This document shows, piece by piece, positions 1 through 8,636 of a stretch of 44,110 bases of DNA (position 1 is its first letter; each line of letters opens with the position of its first letter). The notes under the pieces were generated by a model. That model ran no database searches and was not told the DNA's origin. It saw only the letters and a list, made by a program, of their open reading frames with translations. The stretch lies in the NCBI GenBank assembly GCA_964581605.1, contig CAZOPF010000044.1, positions 1 through 44,110 of the forward strand, in the 5' to 3' direction. A program made the position numbers and the translations under genes. The DNA is from CAADGU01 sp964581605. GTDB taxonomy: Bacteria; Chloroflexota; Anaerolineae; Promineifilales; Promineifilaceae.

Positions 1-2
1 AC

Positions 3-227
3 TCGCCAGAAAGTGCGTTGGACAGCGCTCCCCGTTTTCACCTGACCGACCGGGAGTTGGAAGTATTGGTTTTAATGGCCGAGGGTCTGACGATGGCTGA
101 GATTGCCTCCCGGCTGGTTATCAGCCCGTCCACTGTTAAATTCCATATTGCTAATATCCAGAGCAAGTTAGGGGTGAATACGCGCTCAGAGGCTTTGATT
201 ACGGCCGCCAAAAACAACCTCATCTAA
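3..227 (+). CDS. LuxR-type response regulator, C-terminal part (cut by window edge)
   Basis: The reading frame is open from the first bases of the window to the TAA at 225-227, so the N-terminus lies outside. The visible part is a complete LuxR/FixJ (GerE) helix-turn-helix: LTDRELEVLVLMAEGLTMAE, then the recognition helix region SPSTVKFHIANIQSKLG. Proteins of this family bind DNA as dimers and usually carry an N-terminal receiver or ligand-binding domain, which cannot be seen here. An internal TTG at 18 is not a likely start because the frame continues upstream. It lies just before a binding-lipoprotein and histidine-kinase cluster on the same strand, so it may be the output regulator of that cluster. 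That link is inference. Confidence 0.85.
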   Translation, partial: SPESALDSAPRFHLTDRELEVLVLMAEGLTMAEIASRLVISPSTVKFHIANIQSKLGVNTRSEALITAAKNNLI

Positions 228-446
228 CCACCCCGTACCTTTGTCACCTGACACTTTAGACAGGGCGTTGCCACCCCTAAAACTCCCACATTAGCCAGTA
301 GATAGTACCTCTCATTCTCCTCTACAATGAATAACATGATATGCGATTCAGGCACTATCGGGCTATTACCGCAAAGAACGCCAATTTTTTCATCTTTACA
401 CCCTTTGCGCCCTTCGCGGTAAATAATACCAAAGGAAAGGTAAAAG
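228..446. other. Spacer between LuxR-type gene and binding lipoprotein
   Basis: No open frame of note was seen. The 3' end carries a purine-rich stretch (AAAGGAAAGG, about 433-442) that serves as ribosome-binding site for the next gene. No convincing terminator follows the LuxR-type gene. Confidence 0.5.
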
Positions 447-1433
447 ATGGTCAAGTATAATTGGAAACAAATAGGGGCGTTATTGTTGGTCAGTTTACTG
501 GTAGCCGCCTGCGGCCGTGAACCGGAAGGCCCTAAGACCGTAGCCATTATTAACAGTCTTGGTTCGGTGGGGGCACCAACCGTTGCCGGCTATCAGAGTG
601 AGATGGCCGAACTGGGGTATGTGGAAGGCGAAACGATTGTCTACCAGGTAAGTAACTATGATCCCACACAGGCAGACGAAATAATAACGGCCGTACAAAC
701 GGCCGCCTCCCAACCAGTAGACCTCATCCTTGCCCTGGGTGTGCCTGCGGCAGTAGCCGCTAAGGAAGCCACGGCCGAAAACAAAATCCCCGTGCTGTTT
801 AATGTAGGCGATCCCATCATGACCGGTCTGGTAACAGATGTGCGCCAGCCCGGTGGGAACATGAGTGGCGTTACCACTGGCGTTCTCAGTTCTGACACTG
901 AAGGGCGACGGCTGGAGTGGCTAAAGCAAATGAAGCCTGATATTAAACAGATTTATGTAATAAATGATCCTAACACCCCGGCCTTAGCAAAAAGCCTCGA
1001 GTCAGTGCTGGCGGCAGCCGCAAATTTGGGCATTGAGGTGGTGGTTGATGCCCCGGCCAGCCAGGAAGAAGTAGATGCACTTATAGCGAATTTCCCAGAA
1101 GATGTCGAAGTTTTCTTCCCTATGGGGGACCGGCGGCTGGTACCCCATATCGCCGAAATTATCCAGCTCAGCCTGGAACGGAAATTTCTCTTTTCCACCC
1201 CTGTTATGGATATAACCCGGGCCGGTGGCTTAATGGCCTTCGCGGCCGATTATGGTGAGATTGGCAAACAGCTAGCTCACCAGGCTGACCAGGTTTTGCA
1301 GGGAACCGCCCCGGGCACCTTACCAGTGGAAGAGCCAGAAATCTTATTGAATGTGAATATGAAAACGGCCGAAGCCATCGGCCTTGAAGTCCCTGATGAA
1401 GTTTTAGAAGCCGCTTTCGAGATTATCCGCTAA
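447..1433 (+). CDS. ABC-type substrate-binding lipoprotein (ABC_sub_bind/TrpX-like)
   Basis: This 328-aa protein has a short positive N-terminus, a hydrophobic segment and a lipobox LVAAC with the lipidated Cys at residue 22, so it should be anchored outside the membrane. The mature part matches the ABC_sub_bind family: VAIINSLGSVGAPTVAGYQS at the start, LILALGVPAAVAAKEAT, then PVLFNVGDPIMTGLV, and a late FSTPVMDITRAGGLMAFA segment. Family members bind small ligands, often amino acids, for ABC importers. No permease or ATPase gene is adjacent. The next gene is a histidine kinase with an extracellular sensor region, so this protein may instead present a ligand to the kinase (inference). The AAAGGAAAGG ribosome-binding site supports the ATG at 447. 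Confidence 0.85.
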   Translation: MVKYNWKQIGALLLVSLLVAACGREPEGPKTVAIINSLGSVGAPTVAGYQSEMAELGYVEGETIVYQVSNYDPTQADEIITAVQTAASQPVDLILALGVPAAVAAKEATAENKIPVLFNVGDPIMTGLVTDVRQPGGNMSGVTTGVLSSDTEGRRLEWLKQMKPDIKQIYVINDPNTPALAKSLESVLAAAANLGIEVVVDAPASQEEVDALIANFPEDVEVFFPMGDRRLVPHIAEIIQLSLERKFLFSTPVMDITRAGGLMAFAADYGEIGKQLAHQADQVLQGTAPGTLPVEEPEILLNVNMKTAEAIGLEVPDEVLEAAFEIIR

Positions 1434-1439
1434 CGGTAC

Positions 1440-1488
1440 ATTTCCCCGGAAACGGCGACGAAGCGTCGCTTGGAGTTTCCGGGGAAAT
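1440..1488. repeat. Long two-tier intercistronic hairpin
   Basis: A perfect 14-bp stem (ATTTCCCCGGAAAC at 1440-1453 with its complement at 1475-1488) encloses a second stem GCGACG/CGTCGC at 1455-1460 and 1464-1469. It lies between the lipoprotein and kinase genes and has no T-run, so an mRNA-processing or stability structure is more likely than a terminator. Confidence 0.75.
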
Positions 1489-1504
1489 ACGTTGAAACAA
1501 CACT

Positions 1505-3829
1505 ATGAAACTGACCCTCCGTAGACGCCTAATTCTAACCTTTATCGGCCTCACCATCATCCCCCTCATTCTGGTAGGCGGTGTCCTCATCCAGCGCAGC
1601 TTTGCCGTGCAATCCGCCCAGGCCCTGGCCTTGCAATCCCAGGTAGCCCAAACGGCCGCCACCGAAATCAAAGCGTTCATTCAGGCGCGGGAAGACGATT
1701 TGCGCCTATTAAGCGAAGTACGCAGCCTGGCCAACTTAGAACCGGACGAACAAATTCGCCTGCTCGATGGGCTGCTGACCCGCCGCAGCGAATATGAAGA
1801 ACTGATCTTGCTGGATAACGCCGGCAACGAACTGGTATACCGTCAACGTTTAGGTACCGTCAGCCAAAACGAGCTGGGAAATCGCATCAGCTCCCCGGAA
1901 TTTGCCTTCCCCAAGGTGACAGGTACCACCTACTACAGCCCCATCGAAGTCAATGAATTTGGCGAACCGTTTATGACCATTGCCTTACCTTTGGGCGATT
2001 TACGCACCGAGGAGTTAAGCCACGTTTTAGTCGCCAAATTCCGCTTCAAAACGGTGTGGGATTTAGTGACGGCCGCCTCAGTAGACGATCAAACCGTTTA
2101 TGTAGTAGACCGCACCGGGCAAGTGGTCGCCCATCCAAACCCATCCGTCGTGCTGCAAGGGCGCCAATTCACCCCACCAGATGGCGATAGCTTTATATTG
2201 GGGCTGGCTGGAGACGAGGTAGCGATGGCTATGGATCGCGTGAATCTGGGGGACGAATCCCTGACGGTTATCGCCGAACAGCCCCAATCCGTAGCCTTGA
2301 GCCTGGCCTTAAATGCGGCTTACGTGACAACGGCCGCCATTATCATTGGCCTCATCTTAGCCATTACCTTAGGCTTTGTGGCCGCCCGCCGGATTGTGAA
2401 ACCTGTTGATCAACTCGCTTTGACCGCCCAAATGATTCGTGAAGGTGATTTGACCGTCCGGGCAGAGGTTCATTCCCAGGATGAGATTGGCGCGCTGGCG
2501 GGCACATTTAACCAAATGGCCGACCAGATCAACGACCTGGTACAAAATCTGGAAAATCGGGTAGCCGCGCAAACTCGTGACTTGCAACTGGCCGGCCAGG
2601 TTGCCCGGCAAATTACCACTGTTCTAGACATCAACCTCCTGCTGCCACAACTGGTAGAAGCCACAAAAGCGGCCTTTAATCTCTACTTTGTGTCCGTTTA
2701 CGTCTACCGCCCAGAGACACAGCAACTGACACTGGCCGCGGGGACGGGTGAATCGGGGCAGCGAATGTTGGCCGAAGAACGCGCTTTCCACCTGGACTCT
2801 CGCCCCAGCCTGGTCGCCAAGTCCGGCCGTGAACGCCGTAACGTCATTATTAACGATGTCAGCCAGGAACCGGCACACGCCGAAAACCCATATCTACCAG
2901 ACACACAATCCGAGGTAGTTTTGCCCATGTTAATCGGCGAGCAGTTAATTGGCGTTTTGGGGTTGCAATCAGAAATCAAAGGGCGTTTTGGCCCGGATGA
3001 GGTGGCAATCTTTACCACGCTGGGGGAGCAGATTGCCATCGCTGTGAAAAACGCCCAACTGTATGCCGGGCAGACACACCTGGCCGAGGAATTACGCAAG
3101 GCCGACCAGGCCAAGAGCCAATTCCTGGCCAGCATGAGCCATGAATTGCGTACGCCTCTCAACGCCATTATGAACTTCACAGAAATGGTAGCTCTGGAAA
3201 TGATGGGGCCAATCAACCCCGAACAGAAAGATCTGTTGGAGCAATCGCTCATTAGTTCCCAACATTTGCTGAATCTGATCAACGATGTGCTGGACATCAG
3301 CAAAATCCAGGCGGGTATGCTGAGTTTGTTTGTGGAACATGACGTCAATATGTATACCGAGTTAAAGACGGCGGTGGGTATGGCCGAACCAATGCTGAAA
3401 GGGAAGCCGGTGACGTTGATTCAGGATATTGATGACAATTTGCCGCTTATTACTGGTGATAAGCGGCGTATCCGCCAGATTATGCTCAATCTCCTGTCTA
3501 ACGCCGCCAAGTTTACGGATGAGGGCAGCATTACGCTCAGTGCCAAGAATCAGGGGGATCATCTGTTGTTGGCGGTGATTGATAGCGGCCCTGGTATTGC
3601 GGCCGAGATGCAGTCGCTTATCTTTGAGCCATTTATGCAAACGGCCGATGGGGTACGACATGCCCAGGGTACGGGATTGGGACTACCCATCACCCGTAGT
3701 CTGGTGGCGGCGCATGGCGGGCAAATGTGGCTGGAGAGTGAGTTAGGTGAAGGGGCAGCTTTTTATGTGACGTTGCCGGTGGGCGCGGCTGATTCGGCTG
3801 CCATCCATACGGCCGTACCTACCCTATAA
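1505..3829 (+). CDS. Membrane sensor histidine kinase (extracellular sensor, HAMP, GAF, HisKA, HATPase)
   Basis: This 774-aa kinase has a transmembrane helix at about 8-30, an extracellular sensor region at about 31-265, a second helix near 273-295, and a HAMP linker (RRIVKPVDQLALTAQMIREG) to about 350. A GAF domain follows at about 365-515. The HisKA H-box is MSHELRTPLNAIMN, with His546 as the expected phosphorylation site. The ATP-binding domain has N-box NLLSNAAKF and G-boxes DSGPGIA and GTGLGL. There is no attached receiver; two separate receiver genes follow within 30 nt, which suggests a phosphorelay encoded as one operon. The sensor region resembles Cache-type folds by layout only; the ligand is unknown. 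No strong ribosome-binding site precedes the ATG. Confidence 0.93.
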   Translation: MKLTLRRRLILTFIGLTIIPLILVGGVLIQRSFAVQSAQALALQSQVAQTAATEIKAFIQAREDDLRLLSEVRSLANLEPDEQIRLLDGLLTRRSEYEELILLDNAGNELVYRQRLGTVSQNELGNRISSPEFAFPKVTGTTYYSPIEVNEFGEPFMTIALPLGDLRTEELSHVLVAKFRFKTVWDLVTAASVDDQTVYVVDRTGQVVAHPNPSVVLQGRQFTPPDGDSFILGLAGDEVAMAMDRVNLGDESLTVIAEQPQSVALSLALNAAYVTTAAIIIGLILAITLGFVAARRIVKPVDQLALTAQMIREGDLTVRAEVHSQDEIGALAGTFNQMADQINDLVQNLENRVAAQTRDLQLAGQVARQITTVLDINLLLPQLVEATKAAFNLYFVSVYVYRPETQQLTLAAGTGESGQRMLAEERAFHLDSRPSLVAKSGRERRNVIINDVSQEPAHAENPYLPDTQSEVVLPMLIGEQLIGVLGLQSEIKGRFGPDEVAIFTTLGEQIAIAVKNAQLYAGQTHLAEELRKADQAKSQFLASMSHELRTPLNAIMNFTEMVALEMMGPINPEQKDLLEQSLISSQHLLNLINDVLDISKIQAGMLSLFVEHDVNMYTELKTAVGMAEPMLKGKPVTLIQDIDDNLPLITGDKRRIRQIMLNLLSNAAKFTDEGSITLSAKNQGDHLLLAVIDSGPGIAAEMQSLIFEPFMQTADGVRHAQGTGLGLPITRSLVAAHGGQMWLESELGEGAAFYVTLPVGAADSAAIHTAVPTL

Positions 3830-3837
3830 ACAGGTGT

Positions 3838-4248
3838 ATGATGTGGCAAGATATTTCCTTTTTGTACGTGGAAGATGATCCCCGCAGCCGCCAGGTGATG
3901 GAGCTGATCATGACCAAAGCGATGAAAGCACAAAACCTGGTTATGTTTGCCGACAGCACCGACTTTATCCCTCGCGTGAAGGCAGTTGCCAAACGGCCGA
4001 ATGTGATCTTGCTGGACATTCACGTAGAGCCATATGATGGTTTTGCTATGTTGCGTATGATCCGGCAAGACCCGGAATTGCAGCAGGCCAGGGTCATTGC
4101 CCTCACCGCCAGCGTGATGAATGAAGAAGTGGAAGAGATGCGTGCCAGGGGATTTGATGGGGCAATCAGCAAACCGTTGAGCGTATCGCTGTTTCCTGGT
4201 CTGATGGAACGCATTGTGGCCGGTGAAGCGGTCTGGCATGTCGCTTAA
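3838..4248 (+). CDS. Single-domain response regulator (receiver only)
   Basis: This 136-aa protein is a CheY-like receiver with no output domain. The acidic pocket is VEDD near residues 11-14, the phospho-acceptor is Asp60 in VILLDIHVEP, the switch Thr is T90 in VIALTAS, and the conserved Lys is K112 in ISKP. It starts 8 nt after the kinase stop, which strongly implies co-transcription and phosphotransfer from that kinase. The start could be either of two adjacent ATG codons at 3838 and 3841. Output is likely by protein-protein contact or by onward relay. Confidence 0.9.
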   Translation: MMWQDISFLYVEDDPRSRQVMELIMTKAMKAQNLVMFADSTDFIPRVKAVAKRPNVILLDIHVEPYDGFAMLRMIRQDPELQQARVIALTASVMNEEVEEMRARGFDGAISKPLSVSLFPGLMERIVAGEAVWHVA

Positions 4249-4262
4249 GGAGAGTTTTGGCA

Positions 4263-4673
4263 ATGAGTACATTAACCGGTAAACGAATCGCCATTTTTGA
4301 AGATAATGTCACCAATCTGGCCGTTTTTGCTACGGCACTGCGCCGCCATGGGGTGGCTGTGATCCAGGATACCTGGAACACCCAAACGACAGAGTTTCTC
4401 TTGCAGCATCTTCCCATTGATCTTATTGTGCTGGATATTATGCTGCGCAAAGGTGCAAGTGGATATGATGCCTTTGACGAATGGCAAATCCACCCGGAAT
4501 TGCGCCAGATTCCGGTAGTCGCTGTTAGCTCGTTGGATGCGGAATCGGAGATTCCCAAAGCGCAAGCGAAGGGGTTTGCCGGATTTATCAGCAAACCGAT
4601 CAATGCGGTAAAGTTCCCGGAATATATTGAAGCCTGCCTGAACGGTGAGAAAGTGTGGATCACCAGCCGGTAA
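4263..4673 (+). CDS. Second single-domain response regulator
   Basis: This 136-aa receiver-only protein has FEDN in place of the usual acidic cluster, Asp58 in LIVLDIML as phospho-acceptor, the switch region VVAVSSLDA, and the conserved Lys in FISKPI. The ATG at 4263 is preferred over an in-frame TTG at 4257 because AAGGAG at 4247-4252 is then at a normal distance. The two receivers share the same layout but not close sequence, so they may compete for, or act in series on, phosphate from the upstream kinase. The unit ends at a hairpin at 4701-4731. Confidence 0.88.
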   Translation: MSTLTGKRIAIFEDNVTNLAVFATALRRHGVAVIQDTWNTQTTEFLLQHLPIDLIVLDIMLRKGASGYDAFDEWQIHPELRQIPVVAVSSLDAESEIPKAQAKGFAGFISKPINAVKFPEYIEACLNGEKVWITSR

Positions 4674-4700
4674 GTCTGGTGATCAGGGGTGTGAAATGAA

Positions 4701-4736
4701 GGGCGAGGGAATACCATTTATTCCCTCGCCCTTTAT
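4701..4736 (+). terminator. Putative intrinsic terminator after the signalling cluster
   Basis: A perfect 12-bp stem GGGCGAGGGAAT (4701-4712) pairs with 4720-4731 across a 7-nt loop, followed by the moderately T-rich CTTTATT. The tract is weak, but the position 27 nt after the last receiver stop fits. Confidence 0.65.
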
Positions 4737-4832
4737 TGATCCCTGAGCCAGCCATTGATTTCCCTGCCAAATCCCCCGTTCGCTGTTAAAATTGGTCAAT
4801 TCATTGAACTTTTAGTCTTTACTAAGTCACTT

Positions 4833-4880
4833 CAAGTTGTAGGTGGCAAGTTACCTGCCACTTGCCACTTGCAACTTGCC
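4833..4880. repeat. Self-complementary heptad element (word ACTTGCC)
   Basis: The right side is four tandem heptads, ACCTGCC, ACTTGCC, ACTTGCA, ACTTGCC (4853-4880). The left arm 4833-4851 pairs with 4860-4878 at 17 of 19 positions, leaving an 8-nt loop. It ends 3 nt before the ribosome-binding site of the next gene. The same word recurs at 17250-17323. Confidence 0.8.
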
Positions 4881-4897
4881 GCAAAGGAGTAATACCC

Positions 4898-6112
4898 ATG
4901 TTGGAACCAAACACCATTGAACGGCCGTCGCTCACCCCGGAAATGCTCTGGCCGATCAAATTCTATAAGGAGCGTGACCTCTACTTTTATCTGGAAGCGA
5001 CACAGGATATTTTGCCCAACGGCCGTGTCAACGTGGAAGGACATGGCGAGATGATCATGCTCGGCAGCTACTCCTATCTGGGGCTGATCGGGCATCCCCA
5101 AATTAACCAGGCGGCGAAAGCGGCCGTAGACAAATATGGCACCGGCACACATGGTGTGCGTTTGCTGGCCGGGTCGCTGTCATTGCACAATGAACTGGAA
5201 GCGCGGATTGCCCGCTTTAAGGGCACGGACGGGGCCATCACCTTTTCCAGCGGCTACGTCACCAATCTCTCCACCATCTCCTCCTTGCTGCGCAAAGGGG
5301 ACACTGTGATCAGCGACAAGCTGAACCACGCCAGTATTGTGGATGGCTGTATGCTGGCTATGGCCCACCATGTCCGTTTCCGGCACAATGACATGGATCA
5401 TTTGGAACGGAGATTGAAAGAGGCCAATCCACACGGCCGTAAACTGGTCATCGCCGACGCCGTTTTCAGCATGGACGGAGACATCATCAACCTGCCCGAA
5501 ATGGTGAAACTGTGCCAAAAGTATGACGCCTACCTGATGATTGACGAAGCCCATTCATTGGGTGTGCTTGGGGAAACGGGGCACGGCATTGAAGAACATT
5601 TCAACCTGCCGCCCGATTGTGTGGACATCAAAATGGGCACCCTTAGCAAAACGATCCCCAGCGCGGGTGGCTATGTAGCTGGCAATGAGGAGTTGATCAC
5701 CTTCCTCAAACACGAGGCACGGGGTTTCATCTTCTCGGCCGCGCTGCCACCCGCTTCGGCCGCCGCCGCTCTGGCCGCCTTTGATGTGATTGAGGAAGAA
5801 CCCTGGCGCGTCAAGAAAATTCAGGACAACTACAACCACTTTGCTGACCGGCTGCGCACGGCCGGGTTTGATCTGCTCTACACGGAAACGGCCATCGTGC
5901 CTGTCATTTGTGGCTCTACCGAACGGGGCGCATTGTTAGCCAATTATTGCCAGCGGCATGGCATTTTTGTGCAGGCGGTGGTGGCTCCGGTGGTGCCGGA
6001 AGGGTTGGCGCGGCTGCGGGCCTGTGTCTCTGCCGCGCATACCATGGAAGATATTGACTACTGCGCCGACACTATCATCGCCGGCGGCAAGGAATTGGGC
6101 ATTATTGTGTAG
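4898..6112 (+). CDS. Alpha-oxoamine synthase (KBL/BioF/SPT-like, PLP-dependent)
   Basis: This 404-aa enzyme belongs to the fold-type-I PLP family that condenses an amino acid with an acyl-CoA and releases CO2. Visible landmarks are YSYLGLIGHP, GTGTHGVRLLAGS, the PLP-ring contact region SDKLNHASIVDG, DEAHSLGVLG, and the Schiff-base Lys251 in GTLSKTIPSAGG. The ATG at 4898 is chosen over one at 4862 because AAAGGAG lies at 4883-4889, and the upstream extension would translate the heptad hairpin. Substrate cannot be assigned from sequence: 2-amino-3-ketobutyrate CoA ligase, 8-amino-7-oxononanoate synthase and serine palmitoyltransferase all fit. No biotin or threonine-degradation genes are adjacent. 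Confidence 0.88.
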   Translation: MLEPNTIERPSLTPEMLWPIKFYKERDLYFYLEATQDILPNGRVNVEGHGEMIMLGSYSYLGLIGHPQINQAAKAAVDKYGTGTHGVRLLAGSLSLHNELEARIARFKGTDGAITFSSGYVTNLSTISSLLRKGDTVISDKLNHASIVDGCMLAMAHHVRFRHNDMDHLERRLKEANPHGRKLVIADAVFSMDGDIINLPEMVKLCQKYDAYLMIDEAHSLGVLGETGHGIEEHFNLPPDCVDIKMGTLSKTIPSAGGYVAGNEELITFLKHEARGFIFSAALPPASAAAALAAFDVIEEEPWRVKKIQDNYNHFADRLRTAGFDLLYTETAIVPVICGSTERGALLANYCQRHGIFVQAVVAPVVPEGLARLRACVSAAHTMEDIDYCADTIIAGGKELGIIV

Positions 6113-8630
6113 CGTTTTTAACGCAAAAGCGCAAAGAGGCAACGACGCCAAGAGCAACCTGGCTGACGGCCGTAACCGCCAAAAACTGTTTCTGTGCCTG
6201 CTCACAGTAGCCGGGTTAGCTGCGCTGGTGTGGGGCTGGCGGCTGTTCTGGTTTATGACGGATGATGCGTATATCGCTTTTCGTTACATCAGCAACAGCC
6301 AGGCCGGGTATGGCTACACCTGGAATTTGCCCCCTTTTCGGCCAGTGGAAGGGTATACCAGTTTCTTATGGGTGCTGCTGCTGGATGTTGTCTGGCGAGT
6401 GAGCGGCTATCCCCCACCTGAAAGTGCCAATATCATCTCCCTCTTGTTTGCCATAGGAACGCTGCTGCTTGGCGTTTATATGGTGTGGCGGCTACCCCTT
6501 CGGCCTGACCTGGCACGGCATCGGCTCTGGCTGCTGCTCTTTTTCCTGGTAGGCGTTTTGAGCAACCGCACGTTTTTGGCCTGGAGTAGTTCTGGCCTGG
6601 AAACGGCCATGTTTAACTTCTTTGTTGTTGCCTGGTTGTGTGTGGCGCTGTATGCGGCGGCCGGAACGGCGGGCTGGATGGTGGGCATGATGGCTACGGC
6701 CGTGCTCTCTGCCCTCACTCGCCCGGATGGGTTGCTCTTTATTGCCGCTTCCCTCTTCCTGAGCGGTTGGACGCTGTTGCGGCTGTGGTGGCTGGGCCGG
6801 TTTCGCTGGCGATACCTGCTGGTTTGGTCGCCTTTGTTATTGACGATTATCCATTTTCTCTGGCGTAAAAATAAATATGGGGAATGGTTGCCCAATACCT
6901 TCGCTGCCAAATATGTGGCCCCCTGGCCGGCAAGTGGCTGGCGTTATCTGCTCTCATTTGTCATGGAGTATGCTCTCTGGTTCTGGCTGGTTTTGCTGTT
7001 GTGGGCCGGTGTGGTTTACGGCCGTCGCCTGTGGCGTTATCGGCCGTCCCCATCACTTTTTGGTGATGATGTTGCCCCGCCCCGCCCGGTGATCCAGACA
7101 GTTGTCATAGGCGCATTGCTGGCTCATTTTGCCTATTACACCTTCATCATCGGCGGGGACTATTTTGAGTACCGGGTTTACAGCCAGTTGATTATTCCCC
7201 TTTACCTTTCGTTCATCTGGTTGTTAGACGCCAGCCATGTCAGTTCGCAGGTCACGGCCGTTTATTGTCTTTTCTTCCTTTTCTGTTCCTGGCTCATTCC
7301 CTGGACACATTGGCGTGTCGCTGAATCATTTGCCACTGAACCTGATCGGCATAACTTGCAAGCCTATGTTGCTGACCAGTTTCCAACGCCTGTCCGTCCC
7401 TATTTTTCCATGTTTGACAACCTGCAAATTTGGTTAACAGACCATTATGTAGCCAGGCGCCATCACCAGCACAAATGGTTTCTTGAATATCAAATAGCTC
7501 TCTACCCAAGCCGTGAAGATGGGTCTCGGCTGGATGCAGCCGCTTATCCGGTTGTTGTCCTGGGGGCAGTGGGGGTGCCTGCCTGGATGCTGCCAACTAC
7601 CAATATCATTGATAGACATGGCCTCAACGATTATGTGGTGGCTCGTAATCCGGTGGTGGCAGACGAAATGCGGGTGATGGCGCACGAACGACATTTGCCG
7701 GTTGGTTATGCTGAGTGTTTTCTCCCGAATGTGCGGGTGGTACCAAATAAGGCGGTGATTATACCCCGTGTGTTGACGCCGGAAATGATTGTAGCTTGCG
7801 AAACGGCCGTCTGGCCCGCCAGCAAAGCTAGCCATTATGCCATTACTACCCTCAACATGGACTATCAACAAACGCCGGTTGTAGATCGCTATCTGTGGGG
7901 CGGTCTACCGCCCGAACAACTCTTGTGGCAATTCGTGCCATATGCCCAGGCGTCACAAACCACAAACGCGGCTGTGTTAGCTGCTTATCCATCTTTTGCC
8001 GGGCGGGGTTGTATTATTGTGCCGCCGCCGGAACAGTTGACGGCCGGCTCAGATTATTTGTTTGCTTTTTTTGATGCCCAGGCGCCGCCGGGTGTTGATC
8101 TTGCCGCTCTGTTTCCCTGGTTGACCATACCGGAAGCTGAATCTTCAGCGCCGCTGCCGTATCTGGCACATACGGCCGTTGCCTACGCCACCCTCCACCC
8201 CCAACCAACCCATGCCCAAAGCCAATCGTGGGCAAATGACCTCACGTTCCTAGGCTATGATCTGCCCCAGACGGTTTACCAGCCAGGCGAAACGGTAAAC
8301 CTGACACTTTACTATCGTGTTGATGCCCCGGTAGATAACAGTTTCAGTGCGTTTACCCATTTACTCGGCACTGCCTTTAACCCCGCTACTGGCGGCCCAT
8401 TATGGGGACAGCAAGATGGCAACCCCTGTAGTGATTTTTATAATATGGCCGACTGGCAGCCCGGTTCGGTGATTATCAGCAAAGTCATCATTCCCCTGGC
8501 GACGGATACTCCTCCTGGGGCGTATGAATTGCGTACAGGCTTTTACAACTGGGTCAGCAGCGAACGAGTGACACTGGCGAACAGCGCGGCGGATGGAATT
8601 TCGTTGGGGTCTATTGAAGTGCGGGAGTAA
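6105..8630 (+). CDS. GT-C type membrane glycosyltransferase with C-terminal beta-sandwich module
   Basis: The protein has a first helix in KLFLCLLTVAGLAALVWGW, then the GT-C signature region FMTDDAYIAFRYISNSQAG and VEGYTSFLWVLLL, which resembles AftB-like arabinofuranosyltransferases and related polyprenyl-phosphate-sugar enzymes. About ten hydrophobic segments follow, then an extracellular part. The last ~120 residues (LTFLGYDL to LATDTPPGAYELRTGFYNW) form a module also found three times in the second GT-C protein at 21644-24433. The start is uncertain: no ATG follows the upstream gene until inside helix 1. A TTG at 6105 overlapping the previous stop is used here; the frame stays open upstream to an ATG at 5958 inside the neighbour. 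Codons before about 6180 look like non-coding heptad sequence. Confidence 0.75.
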   Translation: MCSVFNAKAQRGNDAKSNLADGRNRQKLFLCLLTVAGLAALVWGWRLFWFMTDDAYIAFRYISNSQAGYGYTWNLPPFRPVEGYTSFLWVLLLDVVWRVSGYPPPESANIISLLFAIGTLLLGVYMVWRLPLRPDLARHRLWLLLFFLVGVLSNRTFLAWSSSGLETAMFNFFVVAWLCVALYAAAGTAGWMVGMMATAVLSALTRPDGLLFIAASLFLSGWTLLRLWWLGRFRWRYLLVWSPLLLTIIHFLWRKNKYGEWLPNTFAAKYVAPWPASGWRYLLSFVMEYALWFWLVLLLWAGVVYGRRLWRYRPSPSLFGDDVAPPRPVIQTVVIGALLAHFAYYTFIIGGDYFEYRVYSQLIIPLYLSFIWLLDASHVSSQVTAVYCLFFLFCSWLIPWTHWRVAESFATEPDRHNLQAYVADQFPTPVRPYFSMFDNLQIWLTDHYVARRHHQHKWFLEYQIALYPSREDGSRLDAAAYPVVVLGAVGVPAWMLPTTNIIDRHGLNDYVVARNPVVADEMRVMAHERHLPVGYAECFLPNVRVVPNKAVIIPRVLTPEMIVACETAVWPASKASHYAITTLNMDYQQTPVVDRYLWGGLPPEQLLWQFVPYAQASQTTNAAVLAAYPSFAGRGCIIVPPPEQLTAGSDYLFAFFDAQAPPGVDLAALFPWLTIPEAESSAPLPYLAHTAVAYATLHPQPTHAQSQSWANDLTFLGYDLPQTVYQPGETVNLTLYYRVDAPVDNSFSAFTHLLGTAFNPATGGPLWGQQDGNPCSDFYNMADWQPGSVIISKVIIPLATDTPPGAYELRTGFYNWVSSERVTLANSAADGISLGSIEVRE

Positions 8631-8636
8631 CGGCCG

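Noticed and set aside
2704..3348. Long open frame on the minus strand inside the histidine kinase gene
   Set aside because: It is the complement of strongly conserved kinase-domain codons, has no ribosome-binding site and its translation matches no protein type.
5958..6104. Upstream ATG extension of the first GT-C gene
   Set aside because: The extension lies entirely within the oxoamine-synthase gene in another frame and reads a Trp/Arg-rich nonsense sequence.
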